The notes under the pieces were generated by a model. The model did no database searches. It saw only the letters and a list, made by a program, of their open reading frames with translations, and was not told the DNA's origin. Positions 8,594 to 17,222 of a stretch of DNA of 64,000 nt are shown piece by piece. Position numbers and translations under genes: made by a program. Source of the stretch: Euzebya pacifica (lineage in GTDB: Bacteria > Actinomycetota > Nitriliruptoria > Euzebyales > Euzebyaceae); the NCBI RefSeq assembly GCF_003344865.1, contig NZ_CP031165.1, positions 5,275,910-5,339,909 on the forward strand, given 5' to 3'. Position 1 is the first letter of the stretch, and every line of letters starts with the position of its first letter.

Positions 8594-11182
8594 ATGAACT
8601 TTGAGCGCTTCACACTCAAGTCGCGCGAAGCGGTGGCGGCCTCCGTGCAGGACGCCGAGCGGCGCGGCAACCCCGAGGTCCGACCGGGCCACCTGCTGCA
8701 CGCCCTGATCCAGCAGACCGAGGGTCCGGTCATCCCGATCCTCGACCGCGTCGGCGTCACGCCGACGACGATCCGCCGCCTGGCCGAGGACCAGATCGCC
8801 ACGTCGCCGACCGCACGCGGCGCCACCGGCCAGCCCAAGCTGTCACAGGTCCTGATCACCGTCCTCGACGACGCCGAGGAACGTGCCGGCCAGCTGAACG
8901 ACGAGTACACGTCGACCGAGCACCTGCTGCTGGCGCTGGTGGCGGGCAAGAACCCGACTGGCAAGGCGCTGCGCGACGCGGGCCTGGACGAGGAGGGCGT
9001 CCTGGCCGGGCTGAAGGAGGTCCGCGGCAACCAGCGGGTCACCTCTGCCACCCCGGAGGGCACCTACGAGGCCCTGGAGAAGTACGCCCAGGACCTGACG
9101 CTGCTGGCGCAGGACGGCAAGCTCGACCCGGTCATCGGCCGCGACGAGGAGATCCGTCGGGTCATCCAGGTCCTGTCCCGCCGCACCAAGAACAACCCCG
9201 TGCTGATCGGCGAACCCGGCGTGGGCAAGACCGCCATCGTGGAGGGGCTGGCGCAGCGCATCGTCGCTGGCGACGTCCCCGAGGGACTGAAGGACAAGCG
9301 CCTCGTGGCGCTGGACCTCGGCGCGATGATCGCCGGTGCGAAGTACCGCGGTGAGTTCGAGGAGCGACTGAAGGCCGTCCTCACCGAGATCGAGGCCAGC
9401 GAGGGCCAGCTGATCACCTTCATCGACGAGCTGCACACCATCGTCGGGGCCGGCAAGGCCGAAGGGTCGATGGATGCCGGCAACATGCTCAAGCCCATGC
9501 TCGCCCGTGGCCAGCTGCGCATGATCGGTGCGACCACCCTGAAGGAGTACACCGACATCGAGGGTGACAAGGCCCTGGAGCGCCGGTTCCAGCCGGTCAA
9601 GGTCGGCGAACCCACCCTCGACGACACCGTCGCCATCCTCCGTGGGCTCAAGGAACGCTACGAGGTCCACCACGGCGTGCGGATCACCGACGCCGCGCTG
9701 GTCGCCGCCACCCGGCTGTCCGACCGCTACCTGACCGACCGGTTCCTGCCCGACAAGGCCATCGACCTCGTCGACGAAGCGACCAGCCGCCTGCGCATCG
9801 AGATCGACTCGATGCCGGCCGAGATCGACGTGCTCGACCGGCGGGCCAAGCAGCTGGAGATCGAGAAGGCGGCGCTCGAGGGCGACGAGACCGCCACCGA
9901 ACGCCTCGCGACCATCGCCGACGAGCTGGAAGCCCTGCACGGCGAGCTCGGCACGCTGCGCGCCCGGTGGGACCGCGAGAAGGACGCCATCCACACGGTG
10001 TCCGGGCTGAAGGGCGAGATCGAGCAGGCCCGCGAACACCTGGAGAAGGCCAAGCGCGAGGGTGACTTCGCCACGGCCGGTGAGCTGGAGTACGGCCGGA
10101 TCCCGAACCTGGAGGAGCGGGTCGAGCAGGCAGCCGCCGCGCTGGCGGAGCTGCAGGCCGACGGTGGGCTGCTGAAGGAGGAGGTCGACGCCAGCGACAT
10201 CGCCGCTGTCGTCGCCAAGTGGACGGGCATCCCGACCGACCGCCTGCTGGAGGGCGAGCGGGACAAGCTGGTCAACCTCGAGGCCCACCTCTCCGAACGA
10301 GTCGTGGGCCAGGCCGAAGCGGTCACCGCCGTCGCCGACGCCGTTCGCCGCTCCCGAGCGGGGCTGGCCGACCCCGATCGACCGGTCGGCTCCTTCCTCT
10401 TCCTCGGTCCCACCGGCGTGGGCAAGACCGAGCTGGCCCGCACCCTCGCCGACTACCTGTTCAACGACGAACGGGCGATGGTCCGCATCGACATGGGCGA
10501 GTTCGGCGAGAAGCACACCGTCTCGCGGCTGCTCGGCGCGCCCCCCGGGTACGTCGGCCACGACGAGGGTGGGCAGCTGACCGAGCCGGTCCGCCGCCGC
10601 CCCTACTCCGTGGTGCTGCTCGACGAGGTCGAGAAGGCCCACCCCGACGTGTTCAACGCGCTGCTGCAGCTGCTGGACGACGGCCGCCTCACCGACGGGC
10701 AGGGCCGCACCGTCGACTTCCGCAACACCGTCGTGATCATGACGTCCAACCTCGGCAGCCAGCACATCCTCGACCCCACGGAATCGGAGGAAGTGCGGGG
10801 CGAGAAGGTCATGGCCGAGGTGCGCAGCCACTTCCGCCCCGAGTTCCTCAACCGCCTCGACGAGATCCTGATCTTCCACCGGCTGGACCGCGATGCCCTG
10901 CGCCGCATCGTCGACGTGCAGCTGGCCCGGGTCGCCGACCGGTTCGCCCAGCGCGACCTGGCCCTGGACGTCACCGACGGCGCGAAGGACTGGCTCGCCG
11001 ACCGCGGCTTCGACCCCATCTACGGTGCACGCCCCCTCAAGCGGGTCCTGCGCAAGGAGCTGGAGGACAAGGTGGCCCTGCTGCTCCTCGACGGCCACCT
11101 CGACGACGGCGACACCGTCCGTGTCGACGTCGACGGCGCCGGGCTCGTGATCGACGCCGGTCCGCCCACCCTCTCGGCGTAA
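8594..11182 (+). CDS. clpB: ATP-dependent disaggregase ClpB
   Basis: A cytosolic Hsp100 chaperone that threads aggregated proteins through a hexameric pore together with DnaK. 862 residues, the normal length. Order of domains: N-terminal Clp repeats (1-145), AAA-1 with Walker A GEPGVGKT (206-213) and Walker B ITFIDE, a coiled-coil middle domain (about 400-520), AAA-2 with Walker A GPTGVGKT (605-612) and Walker B VVLLDE, then a C-terminal small domain. No ClpP-binding IGF-type loop is expected in ClpB and none is obvious. Regulation by HspR is inferred from the operator just upstream. dnaK, grpE and hspR are not in the window, unlike mycobacteria where clpB lies near them. Confidence 0.97.
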   Translation: MNFERFTLKSREAVAASVQDAERRGNPEVRPGHLLHALIQQTEGPVIPILDRVGVTPTTIRRLAEDQIATSPTARGATGQPKLSQVLITVLDDAEERAGQLNDEYTSTEHLLLALVAGKNPTGKALRDAGLDEEGVLAGLKEVRGNQRVTSATPEGTYEALEKYAQDLTLLAQDGKLDPVIGRDEEIRRVIQVLSRRTKNNPVLIGEPGVGKTAIVEGLAQRIVAGDVPEGLKDKRLVALDLGAMIAGAKYRGEFEERLKAVLTEIEASEGQLITFIDELHTIVGAGKAEGSMDAGNMLKPMLARGQLRMIGATTLKEYTDIEGDKALERRFQPVKVGEPTLDDTVAILRGLKERYEVHHGVRITDAALVAATRLSDRYLTDRFLPDKAIDLVDEATSRLRIEIDSMPAEIDVLDRRAKQLEIEKAALEGDETATERLATIADELEALHGELGTLRARWDREKDAIHTVSGLKGEIEQAREHLEKAKREGDFATAGELEYGRIPNLEERVEQAAAALAELQADGGLLKEEVDASDIAAVVAKWTGIPTDRLLEGERDKLVNLEAHLSERVVGQAEAVTAVADAVRRSRAGLADPDRPVGSFLFLGPTGVGKTELARTLADYLFNDERAMVRIDMGEFGEKHTVSRLLGAPPGYVGHDEGGQLTEPVRRRPYSVVLLDEVEKAHPDVFNALLQLLDDGRLTDGQGRTVDFRNTVVIMTSNLGSQHILDPTESEEVRGEKVMAEVRSHFRPEFLNRLDEILIFHRLDRDALRRIVDVQLARVADRFAQRDLALDVTDGAKDWLADRGFDPIYGARPLKRVLRKELEDKVALLLLDGHLDDGDTVRVDVDGAGLVIDAGPPTLSA

Positions 11183-11195
11183 ACGAACATCGTCG

Positions 11196-11227
11196 ACGTG
11201 GCGGTGGGAACCGACCCACCGCCACGT
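11196..11227 (+). terminator. Terminator hairpin after clpB
   Basis: A 13-bp perfect stem (11196-11208 with 11215-11227) and a 6-nt loop AACCGA begin 14 nt after the clpB stop. There is no U-tract, as is usual for very GC-rich actinobacteria. Confidence 0.7.
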
Positions 11228-11284
11228 CCTCGGAGGGGGTGCTTGGATGGCCGGTTGGTCGTCGATGACGGTCAGCCGAGGGGA

Positions 11285-11398
11285 GTTCACCTCGCAGTCA
11301 CCCGCTCGTTCACCATTCGTTCACGCGGCGCACGAACTGTCTCCTTGGGTCACGCGTGCAGTGCCGGCCCGGTGGTCCGTGTTCACCCAACGTCCACG
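11285..11398. promoter_or_regulatory. PHO boxes (PhoP sites) upstream of pstS
   Basis: Two separate direct-repeat pairs with the 11-nt period of the Streptomyces PHO box. The first is GTTCACC at 11308-11314 with GTTCACG at 11319-11325; an extra GTTCACC at 11285 and a degraded AGTCACC at 11296 precede it. The second is GTTCACC at 11381-11387 with GTCCACG at 11392-11398. In Streptomyces such units (GTTCACC plus 4 nt) are bound by phosphorylated PhoP to activate pst genes under phosphate starvation. The remaining 113 nt before pstS are leader sequence. Confidence 0.75.
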
Positions 11399-11443
11399 CA
11401 CCGATCGGTCGACAGACACACACCGCACGCAGACTTCCGCCTA

Positions 11444-11465
11444 GCCAACTACCTCTGTAGTTGGC
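11444..11465 (+). promoter_or_regulatory. Leader hairpin before pstS
   Basis: GCCAACTA (11444-11451) pairs perfectly with TAGTTGGC (11458-11465) around a 6-nt loop, 47 nt before the pstS start codon. It could be an operator, a stabilising 5' hairpin, or a transcription pause. It is AT-richer than neighbouring sequence and therefore unlikely to be chance GC pairing. Confidence 0.45.
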
Positions 11466-11511
11466 GGACCCCCTCTGGGGACCACCCCGACCTTCAGGAG
11501 AAGAATCCATC

Positions 11512-12567
11512 ATGCGATACAACTGGCGCACCCTGCTGGCGCTCATCGCGCTGCTGGCCATGGTTGCCACCGCCTGCGCGTCCGACGACACCGCCGCCGA
11601 GGACGACTCCGCTGCCGCCGACGACACCGCCGAGACCAGCGAGGACGAGGCTGCTGACGACGAGGCTGCCGACGACGACATGGCCGAGGAAGAGCCTGCT
11701 GACGAGGAGCCCGCTGGCGACCTCTCCGGCTCCATCGAGGTCGACGGCTCCTCCACCGTGGCGCCGCTGACCGACGCGATCGCCGAGGAGTACGCCGGCG
11801 TCTCCCCCGACGTCATCGTCAACATCGGTGTCTCCGGCACCGGCGGTGGCTTCGAGCGCTTCTGCGACGAGGGCTCCACCGACATCTCCAACGCCTCGCG
11901 CCCGATCAAGGACGAAGAGGCCCAGGCCTGTGCCGACAACGGGATCGAGTTCACCGAGGTCCGCGTCGGCACCGACGCCCTCACCATGGTCACCAACCCG
12001 GCCACCGAGTTCCTGTCCTGCCTGACCACCGACGAGCTCATCACGCTGTGGGGCCCCGACGGTGCCGCCACCTGGGACCAGGTCAACCCCGAGTTCCCGG
12101 CCGAGCCCGTCGAGATCTTCGCGCCCGACGCCGACTCCGGCACCTACGACTTCTTCAACGAGACCATCCTGGAACCGTCGGAGATCGAGGAGCCCCGTCA
12201 GGACTACAACTCCTCCGCTGACGACAACGTCATCGCGCAGGGCGTCCAGGGCACCCCCGGCTCCTGGGGCTACTTCGGCTTCGCCTACTTCGTCAACAAC
12301 CCCGACGGCGTGAAGGCCATCGCCTACGACGCCGGCAACGGCTGCGTCGAGCCCTCCGTCGAGACCGCCCAGGACGACAGCTACGGCCTGACCCGTCCGC
12401 TGTTCATCTACGTCCGCAACGACGCCCTGGCCAAGGCCGAGGTCGCCGACTTCGTCACCTTCTACCTCGACACCGTCAACGAGGTCATCGAAGAGGTCGG
12501 GTACGTCCCCGCCCCGGACTCCGTCATCGAGGAAGCCCGCGCCGGCGTCGAGGCCGAGCTGGGCTAG
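11512..12567 (+). CDS. pstS: Phosphate ABC transporter substrate-binding lipoprotein PstS
   Basis: Captures inorganic phosphate outside the membrane and delivers it to PstCA. 351 residues. The signal peptide ends in lipobox VATAC (Cys22), so the mature protein is lipid-anchored. An extremely acidic Asp/Glu/Ala linker (about 23-70) follows. Binding-site motifs are GSSTVAPLT, SGTGGGF, SRPIK and DSGTYDFF, which are the phosphate-contacting loops of PstS. The start at 11512 (MRYNWRT) is chosen because GGAGAAG precedes it and the signal peptide begins there; an in-frame earlier codon adds nothing recognisable. First gene of the pst operon, controlled by the PHO boxes. Confidence 0.96.
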   Translation: MRYNWRTLLALIALLAMVATACASDDTAAEDDSAAADDTAETSEDEAADDEAADDDMAEEEPADEEPAGDLSGSIEVDGSSTVAPLTDAIAEEYAGVSPDVIVNIGVSGTGGGFERFCDEGSTDISNASRPIKDEEAQACADNGIEFTEVRVGTDALTMVTNPATEFLSCLTTDELITLWGPDGAATWDQVNPEFPAEPVEIFAPDADSGTYDFFNETILEPSEIEEPRQDYNSSADDNVIAQGVQGTPGSWGYFGFAYFVNNPDGVKAIAYDAGNGCVEPSVETAQDDSYGLTRPLFIYVRNDALAKAEVADFVTFYLDTVNEVIEEVGYVPAPDSVIEEARAGVEAELG

Positions 12568-12631
12568 TCACCGGCGGAATCGTTGAGGAGACGGACCCCA
12601 TACGTTCACCTCCCCGACACCTTTGACACCC

Positions 12632-12660
12632 GGCCGGGTCGGTAGCATGCCGACCCGGCC
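12632..12660 (+). terminator. Intercistronic hairpin between pstS and pstC
   Basis: A perfect 11-bp stem (12632-12642 with 12650-12660) and loop TAGCATG, 65 nt after pstS. A hairpin here normally allows pstS mRNA to outnumber the permease message by partial termination or by protecting a 3' end. Just before it, GTTCACC (12604) and the weaker CGACACC (12615) are spaced by 11 nt and could be a degraded internal PHO box. Confidence 0.6.
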
Positions 12661-12696
12661 GTGTCGATTCCGCGACTCCCGCTGGGTGCACATTCC

Positions 12697-13674
12697 ATGA
12701 CCACCACATCCCCGCCGTCGCCGACGAACCCGCTGTCGCGCAAGCGCTCGGTCGTCGGCGAGACCGTGATCCACAACCTGCTCCGTGCCGCCGGAGCGAT
12801 CTCGATCCTGACGACCATCGGTATCGTCTTCGTCCTGTTCAGCGAGGCCTTCCAGCTGTTCCTGGACGTGTCGATCGTCGACTTCTTCACCGACACCGCC
12901 TGGCGCCCGTTCGTCTCCCCGGACTCGCCGTCCTTCGCCATCGGCATCTTCGCCCTGATCCAGGGCACCCTCATGGTCACCGTCATCGCGATGCTCGTCG
13001 CGATCCCCCTCGGCCTGGCCTCCGCCGTCTACCTCGCCGATTACGCGCCGCAGCGCGTTCGCAAGGTCCTCAAGCCGATCCTCGAGGTGCTGGCCGGTGT
13101 GCCGACCGTCGTGCTCGGCTACTTCGCCCTGACCGCCATGACGCCCGCGCTGCGCGCGATCCTGGGCGAGGGCACCGTCGACTTCTTCAACCCCTTCTCC
13201 GCCGGCATCGTGATGGGCATCATGATCGTGCCCACGATCGCGTCGCTGTCGGAGGACGCCATGAGCGCCGTGCCGGACTCGCTGCGGATGGGCGCCTATG
13301 GCCTGGGTGCCACCAAGCGCCAGGTCGTCACCCAGATCGTGTTCCCCGCCGCGCTGTCCGGCATCGTCGCCGCCATCATCCTGGCGATCGGACGTGCGGT
13401 CGGCGAGACGATGATCGTGGCCCTTGCCGGCGGCAACCTCGCCCCGGACCTGGCCGGGACCGCCGACCAGGTGGTCAACCCCGACATCTTCAACCCGTTC
13501 AAGCAGGTCCAGACGATGACGGCCTACATCGTGCAGGCCATCGGCGGCGAGGCGACCCGAGGGTCGGTGACGTACCGCTCGATCTTCGCGGTCGGCGCCA
13601 CGCTGTTCCTGATGACCTTCTCCCTCAACATCGCTGCCCAGCGGTTCGTGCGGCGATTCCGCGAGGTCTACTGA
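12697..13674 (+). CDS. pstC: Phosphate ABC transporter permease PstC
   Basis: An inner-membrane permease that pairs with PstA to pass phosphate. About 325 residues with a cytoplasmic N-terminus, six membrane spans and the ABC-interaction loop (DSLRMGAYGLGATKRQVV). The GTG at 12661 would add 12 residues but lies directly on the end of the hairpin stem. The ATG at 12697 leaves a conventional Ser/Pro-rich N-tail, so I prefer it. It shares an A with pstA (ATGA overlap at 13674), so translation is coupled. Confidence 0.93.
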   Translation: MTTTSPPSPTNPLSRKRSVVGETVIHNLLRAAGAISILTTIGIVFVLFSEAFQLFLDVSIVDFFTDTAWRPFVSPDSPSFAIGIFALIQGTLMVTVIAMLVAIPLGLASAVYLADYAPQRVRKVLKPILEVLAGVPTVVLGYFALTAMTPALRAILGEGTVDFFNPFSAGIVMGIMIVPTIASLSEDAMSAVPDSLRMGAYGLGATKRQVVTQIVFPAALSGIVAAIILAIGRAVGETMIVALAGGNLAPDLAGTADQVVNPDIFNPFKQVQTMTAYIVQAIGGEATRGSVTYRSIFAVGATLFLMTFSLNIAAQRFVRRFREVY

Positions 13675-14594
13675 TGAGCTCCCCCGCCACCGTCATCCGC
13701 AAGCACCACGAGGACCTCGACCTCAAGTCGTCCCCGAAGAAGCGCGCCCGTGCGCGCCGGTTCGAGCTGGTGCTCATCGCCGCCACCGTCGTCTCGGTCC
13801 TGGTCCTCGCCTGGCTGCTGTTCGACATCCTCGCCGACGGCGCCGGCCGCCTGAACCTCGACCTGCTGACGGAGTACACCTCTCGCCGTCCCGAGGACAC
13901 CGGCATCCGCGCCGGCATCACCGGCACCCTCTCGCTGATGGTGCTCGTGGGCCTCATCGCCTTCCCTGTCGGCGTGGCCGCAGCGCTCTACCTCGAGGAG
14001 TTCGCTGCCGAGAACCGCTTCACCCGGCTGGTCGAGGCCAACATCAACAACCTGGCCGGCGTCCCCTCGGTCGTGTACGGCCTGCTGGGCTTCGGCATCT
14101 TCGCCCAGATCTTCGGGGGGATCCCCGGGTTCGGCCGCAGCCTGCTCACCGGTGCGCTCACCCTGAGCCTGCTGGTCCTCCCCGTCATCATCGTCGCGTC
14201 CCGCGAGTCACTGCGTGCCGTGCCCCAGGATCTCCGCAACGGCGGCCTGGCGCTCGGGGCCACCCCCATCCAGGTGGCGTTCACCATCACCCTCCCCGCG
14301 GCCATGTCGGGCGTGCTGACCGGCACGATCCTGGCCCTGTCCCGCGCGATCGGCGAGACCGCGCCGATCCTCGTCGCCGGTGCCGTCTTCAGCCGACGGG
14401 CCGACAACGTCCCGTGGGCGTTCGGCGACAACTACTCCGCCCTGCCGATCCAGATCTACGACTTCGTCAAGCGACCCCAGCCCGAGTTCCAGATCGAGGT
14501 CTCGGCCGCCGGCATCATCGTGCTGATGGTCCTCCTCCTCGGCATGAACTCGATCGCGATCTTCCTCCGCAACAAGTACTCGAAGGACTCCTAG
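13674..14594 (+). CDS. pstA: Phosphate ABC transporter permease PstA
   Basis: The second phosphate permease, 306 residues, with six predicted membrane helices. The cytoplasmic EAA-type loop (QDLRNGGLALGATPIQVAFTI) contacts PstB. Family phrases such as NLAGVPSVVYGLLG and LALSRAIGETAPILVAGA are clear. It overlaps pstC by one base and is followed 2 nt later by pstB, so pstCAB form one translational unit. Confidence 0.95.
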   Translation: MSSPATVIRKHHEDLDLKSSPKKRARARRFELVLIAATVVSVLVLAWLLFDILADGAGRLNLDLLTEYTSRRPEDTGIRAGITGTLSLMVLVGLIAFPVGVAAALYLEEFAAENRFTRLVEANINNLAGVPSVVYGLLGFGIFAQIFGGIPGFGRSLLTGALTLSLLVLPVIIVASRESLRAVPQDLRNGGLALGATPIQVAFTITLPAAMSGVLTGTILALSRAIGETAPILVAGAVFSRRADNVPWAFGDNYSALPIQIYDFVKRPQPEFQIEVSAAGIIVLMVLLLGMNSIAIFLRNKYSKDS

Positions 14595-14596
14595 CG

Positions 14597-15494
14597 ATGC
14601 CCGAGCACACCGAAACCGCCACCCAGACCGCCGCGCCCGAGATCTCCGTCTCCTCGGGCCTCCGCACGCCGAAGGCCGCCGCCGAGTCCGGTCCCGAGAC
14701 TGCCAAGGACATCGTGTTCTCCCTCCGGGACGTGACGGTCTCCTACGGGGACTTCCCTGCCATCCGGGAGGTCGACATGGACATCCGGGGAGAACGAGAT
14801 CACGGCGTTCATCGGCCCGTCCGGCTGCGGCAAGTCCACGCTGCTGCGGGCGTTCAACCGCACCAACGACCTGATCCCGTCCTCGCACATGAAGGGCGCC
14901 ATCGACTACCACGGGCACAACCTGTACGGCGAGGACGTCGACCCCGTCGAGGTGCGTCGTCGGATCGGCATGGTGTTCCAGAAGCCCAACCCGTTCCCGA
15001 AGTCCATCTACGACAACGTCGCCTACGGTCCCCGTGCTCTGGGGATGAAGGGCAACATGGACGACGTCGTGGAGGAGTCGCTGCGCGGCGCCGCCATCTG
15101 GGACGAGGTCAAGGACAAGCTCGACCAGTCCGGCTACAGCCTGTCGGGTGGTCAGCAGCAGCGCCTCTGCATCGCGCGGGCGATCGCCGTCAAGCCCGAG
15201 GTCATCCTCATGGACGAGCCGTGCTCCGCCCTCGACCCGGTGGCGACCCACCGCATCGAGGACCTGATGGCCGACCTCAAGTCCACCTACACGATCGTCA
15301 TCGTGACCCACAACATGCAGCAGGCGGCACGTGCGTCGGACCGCACGGCCTTCTTCACGACCGAGGTCGTCGAGGACTCCACGGGCCACGACCACCGCTC
15401 GGGTCGCCTCGTCGAGTACGGCCCCACGGAGAACCTGTTCACCAACCCCGAGGACCAGCGCACACAGGACTACGTGACCGGCCGGTTCGGCTAG
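14597..15494 (+). pseudogene. pstB: Phosphate ABC transporter ATPase PstB, interrupted by a one-base frameshift
   Basis: Should energise PstCA. The first 64 codons from the ATG at 14597 encode an extended N-tail and the start of the ATPase ([20 protein letters not shown]). At 14787-14790 a run of four G replaces the expected three, so the frame is lost. In the next frame everything else is intact to the stop at 15492: Walker [10 protein letters not shown] (codons from 14814), Q-loop FQKPNPFP, signature LSGGQQQR, Walker B VILMDEP and the H-loop. Removing one G restores a normal 298-residue PstB. The cause is either a homopolymer sequencing error or a real recent mutation; the perfectly preserved downstream frame favours an error or a very young lesion. 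A fragment could start at the ATG at 14889 but would lack Walker A. Confidence 0.85.
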
Positions 15495-15527
15495 GTCCAC
15501 CGCGCCACCTCGGCGCCGTCTTCCGCG

Positions 15528-15558
15528 CAACGCCCCCGACCTCGTGTCGGGGGCGTTG
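15528..15558 (+). terminator. Terminator hairpin ending the pst operon
   Basis: A perfect 13-bp stem (15528-15540 with 15546-15558), loop CTCGT, 33 nt after the pstB stop. The rest of the gap (15559-15738) holds a -10-like TACGGT at 15649-15654 inside the imperfect palindrome GTCACC/GGTGAC (15634-15657), a plausible promoter for the next operon. Confidence 0.75.
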
Positions 15559-15738
15559 CCGTTGGGCGACGTGTGAACCGGTGGTACCGGGGGGAGACAG
15601 AGGATGCAGGACGGATCGCTACGCAACACATCCGTCACCTGGGTTCGCTACGGTGACTGATGCTGCGTCACCGACGACTGCAGGACGCCCGACGTCCGAC
15701 ACCCCGATCCCGAGGAGGCGGTCCCACTGGAGGCCCGC

Positions 15739-17220
15739 ATGTGGCATGGCTACCGCAGCGACGGCTGCTTCGACGAGATGATCGACGGTGACGGGCGGCC
15801 ACGCGCCGAGTGCGCCAACCTCGTCGACATGTTGGGCAGGCTCGATGACCTGACCCAGCGCCAGGAGGACGCGGAGCTCGCCATCAAGACGATGGGGATC
15901 AGCTTCACCGTCTACTCCGAGGGGGAGAACATCGACCGGGCCTGGCCCTTCGACATCATCCCGAGGGTGATCTCCACCCGCGAGTGGGATGGGGTGTCCA
16001 AGGGCCTGATCCAGCGCCTGACGGCCCTCAACATGTTCATCGACGACCTGTACCACGACCAGCGGATCATCACCGACGGCGTGTTTCCCGCGCACGTGCT
16101 GAAGGGGTCGGTCAACTTCCGACCCGAGTGCGTGGGGGCCAACCCCAAGGGTGGCATCTGGGCCCACATCTCCGGCAGCGACCTCGTCCGCGACGCAGAG
16201 GGCACGATGTACGTGCTGGAGGACAACCTGCGGGTCCCGTCGGGGGTCAGCTACATGCTGGAGAACCGGGCCATCACCAAGCGGGTCCTCGGCGAGGCGT
16301 TCCAGGGCCTCGACATCCACCCCGTCGACAGCTATCCCAACGCCCTGCGCGACATGTTGGCCGACCTGTCACCCCGGCCCGGCGAGCAACCCGTCATCTG
16401 CGTGCTGACGCCCGGCGTGTTCAACAGCGCCTACTTCGAGCACGCCTTCCTCGCCCAGGAGATGGGCGCCCACCTCGTGGAGGGCAACGACCTGTTCGTT
16501 GACGCCGACGACTGCGTGCAGATGCGCACGATCAACGGCTCGGTGCGCGTCGACGTCATCTATCGCCGGATCGACGACGCGTTCCTCGACCCCGAGGCGT
16601 TCCTGCCCGACTCCGCGCTCGGCGTGCCAGGACTGATGCGGTCGTGGAAGGCGGGCAAGGTCGCGCTGGCCAACGCCCCGGGGGCCGGTGTCGCCGACGA
16701 CAAGGTCGTCTACGCCTACGTGCCCGACATCATCCGCTTCTACCTCGACGAGGATCCGCTGATCCCCAACGTGCCGACCTACCTCTGTGACGACGACCGA
16801 CAGCGGGCGTGGGTGCTGGACCACCTCGACGAGCTGGTCGTGAAGCCGGCCAACGAGTCGGGCGGCTACGGGCTGTTCATCGGTCCCAAGTCCACCGCGC
16901 AGGAGAAGGAGGACGTGGCCGCGGCGATCCAGGCCGACCCACGCAACTACATCGCACAGCCCACCCTCACCCTCTCGACGGCGCCGACGCTGCGCGACGG
17001 CCGTGTCGTTCCACGCCACCTGGACCTGCGCCCCTTCATCCTGTCCGGTCCGCGGCCCTACGTGACCAACGGCGGATTGACGCGGGTGGCGTTCACCGAG
17101 GGCTCGCTGGTCGTCAACTCCTCTCAGGGCGGCGGGAGCAAGGACACCTGGGTGCTGGACCCGACGCCAGAGACCACCACCGCCGCGCCCCTCGCGCAGG
17201 CCCAGGGGGAAGGACGCTGA
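15739..17220 (+). CDS. Circularly permuted ATP-grasp protein (DUF404/DUF407 type)
   Basis: A 493-residue predicted peptide-bond-forming ligase. In this superfamily the ATP-grasp core is circularly permuted, and comparative genomics predicts amino-acid or peptide ligation. Visible landmarks: VLEDNLRVPSGVSYMLENR (about 155-173), NSAYFEHAFLAQEMGAHLVEG, the DVIYRRIDD segment, ELVVKPANESGGYGLFIG (ATP-binding lysine and Gly-rich loop, near 367-384) and the C-terminal RPFILSG...GGLTRVAF. ATG 15739 has CTGGAGG at 8-nt spacing. First gene of a five-gene cluster: its partner alpha-E gene starts 2 nt after its stop. No substrate is experimentally established for this family that I can cite. Confidence 0.9.
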   Translation: MWHGYRSDGCFDEMIDGDGRPRAECANLVDMLGRLDDLTQRQEDAELAIKTMGISFTVYSEGENIDRAWPFDIIPRVISTREWDGVSKGLIQRLTALNMFIDDLYHDQRIITDGVFPAHVLKGSVNFRPECVGANPKGGIWAHISGSDLVRDAEGTMYVLEDNLRVPSGVSYMLENRAITKRVLGEAFQGLDIHPVDSYPNALRDMLADLSPRPGEQPVICVLTPGVFNSAYFEHAFLAQEMGAHLVEGNDLFVDADDCVQMRTINGSVRVDVIYRRIDDAFLDPEAFLPDSALGVPGLMRSWKAGKVALANAPGAGVADDKVVYAYVPDIIRFYLDEDPLIPNVPTYLCDDDRQRAWVLDHLDELVVKPANESGGYGLFIGPKSTAQEKEDVAAAIQADPRNYIAQPTLTLSTAPTLRDGRVVPRHLDLRPFILSGPRPYVTNGGLTRVAFTEGSLVVNSSQGGGSKDTWVLDPTPETTTAAPLAQAQGEGR

Positions 17221-17222
17221 CG

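Noticed and set aside
14787-14790. Programmed ribosomal frameshift in pstB
   Set aside because: The site is only a GGGG run, without slippery heptamer, internal Shine-Dalgarno or downstream pseudoknot that I can see; PstB is not known to be made this way.
14889-15494. Short independent PstB starting at ATG 14889
   Set aside because: It would lack Walker A and the first strands of the ATPase, so it cannot be a functional ABC protein.
15634-15657. GTCACC/GGTGAC imperfect palindrome before the ATP-grasp cluster as a regulator site
   Set aside because: Only 6-bp arms with a 12-nt spacer in GC-rich DNA; kept as a remark in the terminator entry, not as a separate feature.
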